Of a stretch of 64,000 nucleotides of DNA, positions 41,834 through 49,110 are shown in pieces. Every line of letters begins with the position of its first letter. Positions within the stretch are counted from its first letter, which is position 1. Under the pieces are notes generated by a model, which saw nothing but the letters and a program-made list of their open reading frames with translations, was not told the DNA's origin and searched no databases. Both the position numbers and the translations under genes were made by a program. Source of the stretch: Halomarina halobia (lineage in GTDB: Archaea; Halobacteriota; Halobacteria; Halobacteriales; Haloarculaceae); assembly GCF_029338575.1 (NCBI RefSeq), contig NZ_CP119993.1, forward strand, positions 682,001 to 746,000, given 5' to 3'.

Positions 41834-41855
41834 TTTCACTCGGTACGAGGGGGAG
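41834..41855 (+). repeat. Origin box D (direct)
   Basis: TTTCACTCGGTACGAGGGGG followed by AG. The core has TA in place of TG. Confidence 0.75.
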
Positions 41856-42003
41856 CGGTAAGCGTCGTCTCTCACTACGTCTATCGGACGGATCGGCGCA
41901 GTACGTTCTTGAACGGTCGATTTCCACAGAGTCCTCTTTATCGCAGTCTACCCTGTCGCACTGTTCTACCGTGCCATCTGTATCGAGAGCGTAATCGAGT
42001 GGC

Positions 42004-42025
42004 TTTCACTCGGTGTAGGGGGTGG
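42004..42025 (+). repeat. Origin box E (direct, one base shorter)
   Basis: TTTCACTCGGTGTAGGGGGT followed by GG. The GAG of the consensus is shortened to AG, but the G-string is kept. Confidence 0.7.
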
Positions 42026-42067
42026 TAAGTGGCGAGGGCTCGGTGATGGTGGGTAGACGCTCGGAGT

Positions 42068-42095
42068 ATTCACTCGGTACGAGGGGGGAAGGGGG
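42068..42095 (+). repeat. Origin box F (direct)
   Basis: ATTCACTCGGTACGAGGGGG is followed by GAAGGGGG, giving a long G-string. It has one mismatch at the front. Confidence 0.7.
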
Positions 42096-42237
42096 AGGGA
42101 GAAGGGAGAACAAGGATTGAGCAGGGAAAAACTCCCCGGAACGGCTGGAACCCTTCGTTCCGTCTCTACGTTTCTCCTTACTCCCTCTTCTCGCCCCTTT
42201 CTCGCTTCCCCCTTCACTCGTCCCCACCGCTCACGGC

Positions 42238-42264
42238 TTTCACTCGGTGCGAGGGGAGGGGGTG
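42238..42264 (+). repeat. Origin box G (direct)
   Basis: TTTCACTCGGTGCGAGGGGA continues into GGGGGTG. Full core and G-string. Confidence 0.8.
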
Positions 42265-42356
42265 CTCGAGATATGTCCCCGCCTGCGTGCGCGCGGCCGC
42301 ACAACGGACCGAGGCTCACCCACGGACGAGGCCCACCCCCTCCCCCGTTCCACCGC

Positions 42357-42383
42357 TTTCACTCGGTGCGAGGGGTGGGGGTG
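42357..42383 (+). repeat. Origin box H (direct)
   Basis: TTTCACTCGGTGCGAGGGGT continues into GGGGGTG. Full consensus. Confidence 0.85.
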
Positions 42384-42457
42384 GCGGTGACCGCGGGAGC
42401 GATAGGTCGAGGGACGGGGGATCGAGTGTGGAGGAGTCGCCCGGTACAGTCACACCG

Positions 42458-42485
42458 TTTTCACTCGGTGTGAGGGGTGGGGGTG
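42458..42485 (+). repeat. Origin box I (direct)
   Basis: TTTTCACTCGGTGTGAGGGG continues into TGGGGGTG. Full consensus, the same core as inverted box B. Confidence 0.85.
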
Positions 42486-42577
42486 AACGGACGAGCGTGT
42501 CCCGGTACGAGTCAATGGAGTGGAGTGAAGCGCGAGTGAAGGCCGGACCCCCGGACGGAGGACTCGGTCGCCTGCGC

Positions 42578-42608
42578 TTTCACTCGGTTCACTCGGTCCC
42601 TGCGGGGT
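42578..42608 (+). repeat. Origin box J (degenerate, core doubled)
   Basis: TTTCACTCGG is followed by a second partial core TTCACTCGG and then GCGGGGTG. It looks like a decayed or slipped copy. Confidence 0.5.
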
Positions 42609-42675
42609 GTCTCACCTCCAACCGCTTGATCGGCAAAAAACAGGCGGCAGTGATCTAATACGGGACGTACGTCCG

Positions 42676-42707
42676 ATACACTCGGTATCAGGTCGGTAGG
42701 CTTAATA
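42676..42707 (+). promoter_or_regulatory. orc1/cdc6 promoter with a degenerate origin box
   Basis: ATACACTCGGTATCA (42676-42690) resembles the origin box core. CTTAATACG (42701-42709) is a TATA-like element 22-30 bases before the ATG at 42731. Binding of Orc1 at this box could couple its own transcription to origin occupancy; that is inference. Confidence 0.5.
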
Positions 42708-42730
42708 CGCTTCTTCATGAGTAACCCTCC

Positions 42731-43993
42731 ATGACAGAAAACCCGTCGCGATCGCCCGGCCGGGATGCGACCCCGGATGCGGATCAGGTCGACCCCGACC
42801 CCGTGTCGGACGACGACCTGTTCAGCACTGGCGATATCTTCGCCCGGCGGGAGCTCCTCCGGGTCGGTCACGTCCCCGACCGGGACCGGATCGTGGGTCG
42901 GGACAACGAGATGCAGCAGGTCGGGAACGCCCTCGGTCCCGCGACGCACGGCGACCCGCCCCGCAATCTCGTCATCTTCGGCAAGACCGGGACCGGAAAG
43001 TCACTCGTCTCCCGACACATCTGTCGACGCGCACGCGGCCGAGCCGAGGCGAACGGCGTGGAACTGCTCCACGCGTACGTCGATTGCTCCGACGCCGACA
43101 CCGAAACGCGCGTCGTCCGCGACATGACGTTTCAGGTCCGCGACGAGATCGACCCCGACCGGGAGATCCCGATCGCGGGGATCGGGGCCTCGGAGTACTA
43201 CCGGTATCTGTGGGACCTCCTCGACGAGATCGACGTCTTCGTCGTGATCCTCGACGAGATCGACAAACTCCGCGACGATCAGGTGCTGATGCAACTGTCC
43301 CGGGCCGAGGAGTCGGGGAAGACGAACACGTTCGTCGGCGTAATCTCGATCAGCAACAAGATCGAGTACCGGGAGCGCCTGAACGAGCGGATCAACTCGA
43401 GCCTACAGGATCGGGAACTCACCTTCCACCCCTACGACGCGGAGCAGCTCCGGAACATCCTCGAGAATCGCCGCGACGCCTTCCACGACGGCGTCCTCAG
43501 CAGGGACGTGATCCCGCGAACGTCCGCGCTCGCCGCGCGGGAGCACGGCGACGCGCGGAAGGCCATCGACATCCTGTTCGAGGCCGGAGCACTCGCAGAA
43601 GCGAGCGGGGACGGGGAGGTGACGTCGGATCACGTCGACGACGCCCAACAGCGAACGGAGGTCAAGCGGTTCCAGGACCTCGTCTCCGGATCCACCCCGC
43701 ACGTGAAGTACGCGCTTCGAGCGCTCGCGTTGCTGACCGCCCAGAGCGAGGAGAGCGAGACGAAGATGTTCTCGACGAGTGAGATCTACAGCCTGTACGA
43801 ACGGCTCGCGGAGCGGGACGACACCAAACCGCTGTCGCACGACCGGGTGTACCGGCTACTGAAGGAACAGTCGTTTCTCGGGATCACCGAATCGCACCTG
43901 ACCGGCGGCGGTAAGGGGCAGGGATCGTACCTCGCACATCGCCTGATGAAGGAACCGGAGATCGTGCTTGAGGCGCTCGGCAAGGGTCCGTGA
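42731..43993 (+). CDS. orc1: Orc1/Cdc6 replication initiator
   Basis: A 420-residue AAA+ initiator that recognises origin boxes and recruits MCM. Walker A is GKTGTGKS (84-91), Walker B LDEID (174-178), sensor 1 lies in GVISISNKIEYRERL, and the initiator-specific REHGDARKAIDILFEAG follows as sensor 2. The C-terminal third is the winged-helix DNA-binding domain (MFSTSEIYSLYERLAERDDT, LSHDRVYRLLKEQSFLGITE). Length matches haloarchaeal Orc proteins. It lies directly beside the cluster of origin boxes, so it is probably the cognate initiator. Haloarchaea have many Orc paralogues; which one this is cannot be told here. Confidence 0.93.
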   Translation: MTENPSRSPGRDATPDADQVDPDPVSDDDLFSTGDIFARRELLRVGHVPDRDRIVGRDNEMQQVGNALGPATHGDPPRNLVIFGKTGTGKSLVSRHICRRARGRAEANGVELLHAYVDCSDADTETRVVRDMTFQVRDEIDPDREIPIAGIGASEYYRYLWDLLDEIDVFVVILDEIDKLRDDQVLMQLSRAEESGKTNTFVGVISISNKIEYRERLNERINSSLQDRELTFHPYDAEQLRNILENRRDAFHDGVLSRDVIPRTSALAAREHGDARKAIDILFEAGALAEASGDGEVTSDHVDDAQQRTEVKRFQDLVSGSTPHVKYALRALALLTAQSEESETKMFSTSEIYSLYERLAERDDTKPLSHDRVYRLLKEQSFLGITESHLTGGGKGQGSYLAHRLMKEPEIVLEALGKGP

Positions 43994-44859
43994 TCCGATC
44001 GAGCACGCAGTCGATCCGCCAGCCTCGGGGTGGTCGATTCGGAGTCCGCGACTCGGCTACGCGCCCGGGGTCGGACCCCGTGAGGCCGTCCAAAGGTGCT
44101 CTCTCGACCGAGTCACTTCGGATGAGGGATCGTCGAATCGATCGCCGGTACGGGACGGACGACGACGAGGCCTCGTCGAAAGTATCTACCCGATTACACC
44201 GTGAAAACTTGCCTGGTTTGATCGTGGGAACTCGGCGTCTTACGGAGGTGGTCTCGCGGTGAACGTTCGGGTTCCTCGACTGCGAACGTAGTGGGCGCGG
44301 TGGATGCCGTGAACGTGGTGGATGCCGTGAACGTGGTGGATGCCGTGAACGTGGTGGATGCCGTGAACGTGGTGGATACTGTGAACGTGGTGGATGCCGT
44401 GGTCGCGACGGCGAGGGGGCTGGGCCTCCCTGTAGACGGTCCCGGTTCGACGAAACCGTTCCAGCCCTCGGATCGTCCAGACGGGGTGACGGTGATCCGT
44501 GGTTCCCTCCTTCCTTCTTTCCTTCCTCACCGTCGAACCCGAGTGCAACGCGTGCAGCGCTCGGTCAGACTGGCGCAGTTCACTCGACCGCCTACCCGGC
44601 TCCGCGAGTCGTGGGCGTCGACATGCGACTCCTCTGTACGACTCCACCGACCGCTAGCACCTCCGGCGAGTCGGGGTCGAGCGAACGCGCGTCGAGAAGC
44701 CCTCGATCCGCCCGCGTCGATGTACGCCGGCGGCCTCTCGTCGGGATCCGTTAACGAGTGATAACTTATAATCGGTTCCGACCGTTCGGCGTGGACTACG
44801 GGGATGGACACCGTCGCCCACGAGATCCGCTAACAGGTATACGTCTGTTACTCTACCTG
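43994..44859. other. Gene-free region with an 18-bp minisatellite, 866 bases
   Basis: Frames are present on both strands, but they derive their length from the tandem repeat and from Arg/Ser-rich reading of GC-rich DNA. I see no gene. The interval separates the convergent ends of orc1 and the SMC-like gene. Confidence 0.5.
44299..44406 (+). repeat. Tandem repeat, six 18-bp units
   Basis: The unit GGTGGATGCCGTGAACGT is repeated from 44299. Units 1-4 are identical, unit 5 (44371) has ATACTG for ATGCCG, and unit 6 (44389) ends GGTCGC. Being a multiple of three, the repeat opens long frames on both strands (VDAVNV or HHVHGI), which explains spurious gene predictions here. Confidence 0.85.
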
Positions 44860-44863
44860 TTAG
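44830..44863. terminator. Inverted repeat over the stop codon of the SMC-like gene
   Basis: CTAACAGGTA (44830-44839) and TACCTGTTAG (44854-44863) form perfect 10-bp arms around a 14-base loop. The gene's TAA lies in the right arm. It may act as a transcription terminator or an mRNA-stabilising hairpin; no T-run follows. Confidence 0.5.
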
Positions 44864-46815
44864 ATCTCGGTCACGCGGTGGTAGTCCTGGTCGAGCGCCT
44901 GCGCGTCGTCCTCGAGGAGGGCGACGACGAGGTAGCTCGCGTAGTCGGCGAAGTAGTCGACGAGTCGTGCGATGCGGTCGGCGTCGATGGCTTCGAGGGA
45001 GTCGAGGAGCATGAAGGGGCAGGTTTCGTAGACGTCGTGGACGAGGTAGCCCGCCAGCGCGAAGACGAGGCCGGTGACCTCGCGTTCGGACTCGCTCAGG
45101 TGGTCGATCGTGTCCTCGTACGCCGTTCCCGATTCCGACGCCCGAATCACGTGCAGGTCGAACATGGACTTCGTGACCTTCCGTCGACCTTCACGAACGT
45201 CGCGTTCGGTGCGCTCGATCCATACGCGCTCGAGGTTCGAGTACTCGAGGATGTCGAGGACCGTCTCCATGTGTTCGTTGAACTCGGAGACGGCCCCCTC
45301 CTCGATCCGTTCGATGCGCGTCCGCAGGTCGGTCAGTTCGTCCTGAAGCTCCTCGAGCTGGGCTTCGATCTGCTCGCGCTCGGCGAGTCGGCTCTCGATG
45401 CTCGCGACCTCCTCGTCGATGTCGTGGATGTCGCTCCCGATGCGGTCGATCTCGAACTCCAGCTGGTTCACCTCCCGGTGGAGATCCAGCACCTCGCCGT
45501 AATCGGTGGTCTCGAGATCCTCCACCGCTGTCTCGAGCGAATCGACCTCCGACTGCAGCTCGTCGCGCCGCTCCTCCAGTTCCGCGATGCGCCCTTCGGT
45601 CCCCTCGATGTCGTCGTCCAGCCGGTCGACGGAGCGTTCCAGCTGCTCGCGCCGCTGCCGTTCGCGTTCGAGCTCCCGCTTCTCCGAGGTGAGGTCGTCG
45701 AGCTCCGACTCGACCTCCCGGACGTCCCCGACCTTGCGCTGAGACAGTTCACGCAGGCGGTCGACCGTCCCCTCGATCTGGTCGGCCTCGACCGGGGAGC
45801 CACACGTCCAGCACGTGACCTGTTCCTCCTCGAGGAGCTGATCGGTCACCGAACCGCCGGATTCGGCGTCAGTGTCGGTGTTCGCGTCCAACGCCTCGAG
45901 CACGTCGCTGTTCGCGTCGTCCAGGAGGTCCTGATTGAACTGGATGATGTTCTGGAGGTCGCTGATGTCCGCCTCCAGGCGCTGCTTCCGTTCGCGGAGC
46001 TGGCGGATGTCGGACTCGATGTCCGCGATGTCGCCCGCGGGCGTCTCGGAGAGCTCGTCGAGGTCGTCCTCGGCGTCGGCTCTGTCCTCCCGCAGGGACG
46101 ACAGCCGTTCACGCTGGGTCTCGATGTCGTATCGAACGTCCTCGAGCTGCGAGCGCGTCTCGCGGAGCTCCTCGAACTTCGACTCGAGTTCGGATTTCTC
46201 CTCCCGCGTCTCCTCTACGTCCCGGTCCGCCGCGTCGAGTTCCGCCTGCTTCTCCTCCAGTTCCTCGCGCTTCTCCTCGAGCCGCTGTTCGAGACGCTTG
46301 CGCTCCTGTTCGAGGTCGGGAAGGCGCTCGTCGAGACCGTCGAGGTCCTCGAGCTCCTGGCGCAGTTGGCGCTTCTCGGCTTCGAGCTGTTCGATCTCCG
46401 CCTGCAACTGGTCGGTGTCGACCGGCCGCATGATGATGTCGCGCAGGTTTTCCTGGCGCGCGACGGCGAGTCGCGCCTCGTTCGATTCCAGCAGGAACGC
46501 GAAGAGGTCCGCGACGTCCGCGTCGTCGAGATACGGGTCGCCGCTGAAGGTGAGCGAGCCGTCGGTCCGCGTGAGCCGCCGCGTGTAGGTCTCATCGCCG
46601 ATCGCGAGCTCGACTGAACCCTCGTCCGCGTCCCCCTTGAGCGACGCGCCGTTACTACCGCAGGCGGCCATGATCGCCTGGAGGAGGGACGTGCGGTTCG
46701 TCGCGTTTCGCCCCGAGAGCACGTTCACTCCCGGTGAGAGCGACGTCGCCGTCTCCTCGATCCCGCCGACGTTGCGAACGTGGAGGTCGACGTCAGCTTT
46801 CGTCTTCTGTTCCAT
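44860..46815 (-). CDS. Archaea-specific SMC/Rad50-like protein (Sph family)
   Basis: A 651-residue coiled-coil ATPase-like protein. The head begins with LHVRNVGGIEETATSLSPGV and a deviant Walker A GRNATNRTS (35-43), in which the usual lysine is arginine. Two long coiled coils (about 135-305 and 345-530) flank a Rad50-type zinc hook CWTC (C335, C338). The C-terminal head has HLSESEREVTGLVFALAGYL (signature motif) and FMLLDSLEAIDADRIARLVD (Walker B). It matches the haloarchaeal 'archaea-specific SMC-related' or Sph group. The rdfA gene lies 87 bases upstream on the same strand, an arrangement I recall from Haloferax (rdfA-sph3), where it affects cell shape. Confidence 0.85.
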   Translation of the reverse strand: MEQKTKADVDLHVRNVGGIEETATSLSPGVNVLSGRNATNRTSLLQAIMAACGSNGASLKGDADEGSVELAIGDETYTRRLTRTDGSLTFSGDPYLDDADVADLFAFLLESNEARLAVARQENLRDIIMRPVDTDQLQAEIEQLEAEKRQLRQELEDLDGLDERLPDLEQERKRLEQRLEEKREELEEKQAELDAADRDVEETREEKSELESKFEELRETRSQLEDVRYDIETQRERLSSLREDRADAEDDLDELSETPAGDIADIESDIRQLRERKQRLEADISDLQNIIQFNQDLLDDANSDVLEALDANTDTDAESGGSVTDQLLEEEQVTCWTCGSPVEADQIEGTVDRLRELSQRKVGDVREVESELDDLTSEKRELERERQRREQLERSVDRLDDDIEGTEGRIAELEERRDELQSEVDSLETAVEDLETTDYGEVLDLHREVNQLEFEIDRIGSDIHDIDEEVASIESRLAEREQIEAQLEELQDELTDLRTRIERIEEGAVSEFNEHMETVLDILEYSNLERVWIERTERDVREGRRKVTKSMFDLHVIRASESGTAYEDTIDHLSESEREVTGLVFALAGYLVHDVYETCPFMLLDSLEAIDADRIARLVDYFADYASYLVVALLEDDAQALDQDYHRVTEI

Positions 46816-46902
46816 GGTTACCGATAACCGGCGAGACGAGCATAAATCAACCGATCTCGGAACGCGTTTCCGACCGATGGAGCGAGCGCCGACGCGAGGC
46901 GG

Positions 46903-47526
46903 CTACGCCGTACCGGCGGCGCAATCGCACCCGCCCTCCTCGAGCAGTTCGTCCACCGTGTACTGGGTGTTGCAGTCCTCACAGTAGATCCGGACGTCGA
47001 CCATGGTGCGGAAGGGACCGACGTCGAGGTCGCCGCCCGCCTGTAGTTGCTCCAGTTGACTCTCCGTGACGGTGGCGGTCCGTCCGGCGAGCTTCTGGAC
47101 GCGCTCTGCGACCTTCTCGCGCTGGTCGCGGTCGTCCTTTACCCGTTCCGCGTTCCGGTACTTCAGCAGGTAGGTGCGGATCGCCTGGTACGAGACGAAG
47201 TCGCGCTGCAGTTCGTCGGGTTCGAGGCCGGCGCGTTCCAGTCGCCGTTCGATCTGGATGCGCGATGCACCGCTCACCTCGTCGTCCGTCAGAAGGCGAT
47301 AGAGGTTGTCGATCTCCTCCTCCACGGAGTTCATGCCGGCTTCGCTCATCGCGTTCCGCAGCAGCCGCTTGTTGAACCACGCGGCCAGATCGCGGAGGCT
47401 CCACCGGTCGTCGATCCGGGTCCACCGCGCTTCGAGTTCCTCGCCGGCGTCTCCGAGGCCGTACTTGTCGATCATGCGCTTGACTTTCGGTGACCTCCCC
47501 GACCCTCTCACTTTCGAACTCGTCAT
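46903..47526 (-). CDS. rdfA: Rod-determining factor RdfA
   Basis: A 207-residue protein matching the haloarchaeal RdfA family: KVKRMIDKYGLGDAGEELEA, TRIDDRWSLRDLAAWFNKRL, LYRLLTDDEVSGASRIQIER, and a C-terminal zinc-ribbon-like end with IYCEDCNTQYTVDEL and GGCDC. In Haloferax volcanii, RdfA is needed for the rod form (established, from memory). The middle region is helical and looks DNA- or protein-binding. I start at ATG 47526; an extra upstream stretch to 47577 has no family character. It forms an operon with the SMC-like gene. Confidence 0.85.
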   Translation of the reverse strand: MTSSKVRGSGRSPKVKRMIDKYGLGDAGEELEARWTRIDDRWSLRDLAAWFNKRLLRNAMSEAGMNSVEEEIDNLYRLLTDDEVSGASRIQIERRLERAGLEPDELQRDFVSYQAIRTYLLKYRNAERVKDDRDQREKVAERVQKLAGRTATVTESQLEQLQAGGDLDVGPFRTMVDVRIYCEDCNTQYTVDELLEEGGCDCAAGTA

Positions 47527-49110
47527 TGATGGGTGTATGACCCCTCCCCGTAAAGTTGTTCCGCCTTCGATCACCACGTCGGTCAGTCGGAATCGACGGG
47601 CGACGAACGGCCCCGCCCCGTGATCTATCGACGCTCCCGCGTACGAGCGCCGACCGTACTTGTAACAAAAATACCGCTGTTATCTACCGCCGCCTCCCGA
47701 CGGGGGAGAGACGGCCGGGTCAGACGGGGTGCGATCTGCCCGTTCCGTCTCGACGGCACCGACGCCCGACCGCGAAGGATCGCTCCCGATCAGCCTCAGC
47801 AGTTACCCGAGTGCGACGCACGCGGCGCGGATCGCGACCGCCACGAGGACGATGACGTCGCCGGTCGCCTCGGCGTATGACGCCTCCCCGATCCCCGGTC
47901 GGACCGCGAGTCCGGCGAGGAGGACCGAGGTCACGAGCGACCGGGAGAAGCGCCTCGAGACCTGCGCGGACCGGCGACCGGGGCCACGAGCGCCCCAGCG
48001 AATCGTCGAAGAGGTGCGTGTCGGCGTCGCCGTCTTCCAGCATCTGAACGGCGCGGTCGGCCCGCGTCTGTCAGTCCTCGCGGACGCGCTCGTTCGCGCC
48101 GTCTCGACGATCTCACGGGTGATGCCCGCGTTCGGCTCCCACTCGCGATCGTGTCGTCCCGTCGGAACGAAATTCTCCACCCGCTGAGGCGGGCCGTCAG
48201 CTACCTCTCCGGCGAGTACGCTAGCACCGGTAGCGAGAACACCCCGTCGCGACAGCAGTCTTCCTCTCCCTCGTGGACCCTTCGGCGTTACCCTCGACGG
48301 GACTGGTGGGTCAAGGACGTCGTAATCCCATCCGATCGGGGGTAGTCCACTCCAACGGGCCGGTCAGTCCGGTTCTCGGGGTGCTACTCGTCCCGGTATC
48401 CTGGGGGGTATGCGGAGGGAGTCGACAGGGCGTACGGCGGCTATAGCGAGGCGATCAGCGACGGACCCCGCGTGATGTCCCACGCGGGGTCCAAACGTGT
48501 TGAACGCGTCGAACGTTCCGAACTCGTGGCCGACTCGACGAGCGCGAGCGGCACCCGGAGCGATCAAGTACATCGGATGTATCTGCCCGTTCTGTATGGC
48601 CGTTCGTCCGAGGACGAAGCGGAATCGCGTCGTCGGATTCGTCGAACGAGGTTCTCCCTCTGGAGCGCTCCACGGTTCGAGGACGTCCGTACCGGTCTCG
48701 CCCTCCTGCCCCCTGCTGACCGGATCGCCCCGGCGGTCGAGCGTCGCCCCCGGACAACTGACGGAAGCGCACCGGTTTTCGGTGTAGCGCAGCGCGGTGG
48801 GCGCGTCGCCACCGGATTCTCCGTGTGCGCGCTCGGAGTCGCTGTGTCGACGTCCTCGACGGAACGCGAGGACGGGACGTGGTCGACCGCGTTCCGCGCT
48901 ACGATCGAGTATAAACTACTAACGAGTACGTACCTCCGAGGCGCTCGCACGACTCCGCGAAACGAACACGTTCGAGGGGTGTTTGGATCATCACGCTGTC
49001 CCACCGGCCCCGGTATAACACGTACTATTATTGCGCGGGATTCGATTACCGACGACGGGCGTCTGGCGACCCGCTGGGCCGTCCGCACTCGGCGACGGGG
49101 TCGTTGGCGT
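47527..49110. other. Gene-poor region, 1.6 kb, with one possible decayed gene
   Basis: The first 150 bases hold the rdfA promoter (AT-rich GTACTTGTAACAAAAATACC around 47656 lies further back). On the minus strand 48180-47990 there is a protein-like start (MENFVPTGRHDREWEPNAGI), continued in another frame by MLEDGDADTHLFDDSLGRSW, as if a single frameshift broke an acidic gene; no family is recognised. From 48200 to 49110 I see no credible gene, only GC-rich shadow frames and an AT-rich patch near 48905-48930. Confidence 0.4.

Larger units (their letters stand above)
41311..42690. other. Replication origin (oriC) with ORB-like boxes, unwinding element and adjacent orc1/cdc6
   Basis: This gene-free region holds at least ten copies of a conserved box, core TTTCACTCGGTGYGAGGGG followed by a G/T-rich string. 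Three copies left of 41460 are inverted, and seven clear copies right of 41778 are direct; in all of them the G-string points away from the middle. Between them lie an AT-rich segment, two hairpins, a perfect palindrome and a polypurine run. The orc1/cdc6 gene starts 40 bases after the last degenerate copy. This matches the known archaeal origin plan (ORBs with a G-string, flanking a duplex unwinding element beside orc1/cdc6). The small frames seen here are not genes. Confidence 0.88.

Noticed and set aside
41966-42319. Open frames across the origin region on both strands (for example 41966-42319 minus)
   Set aside because: They run through the origin boxes and G-strings, are Pro/Ser/Arg-rich, lack acidic bias and have no promoter or family.
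41281-42485. CRISPR array, considered because of the regular boxes
   Set aside because: Boxes are short, occur in both orientations, with irregular spacing of 50-170 bases and no cas genes; the origin explanation fits better.
44291-44761. Frames reading VDAVNV (plus) or HHVHGI (minus) through the 18-bp repeat
   Set aside because: Both exist only because the repeat length is a multiple of three and contains no stop; outside the repeat neither looks like protein.
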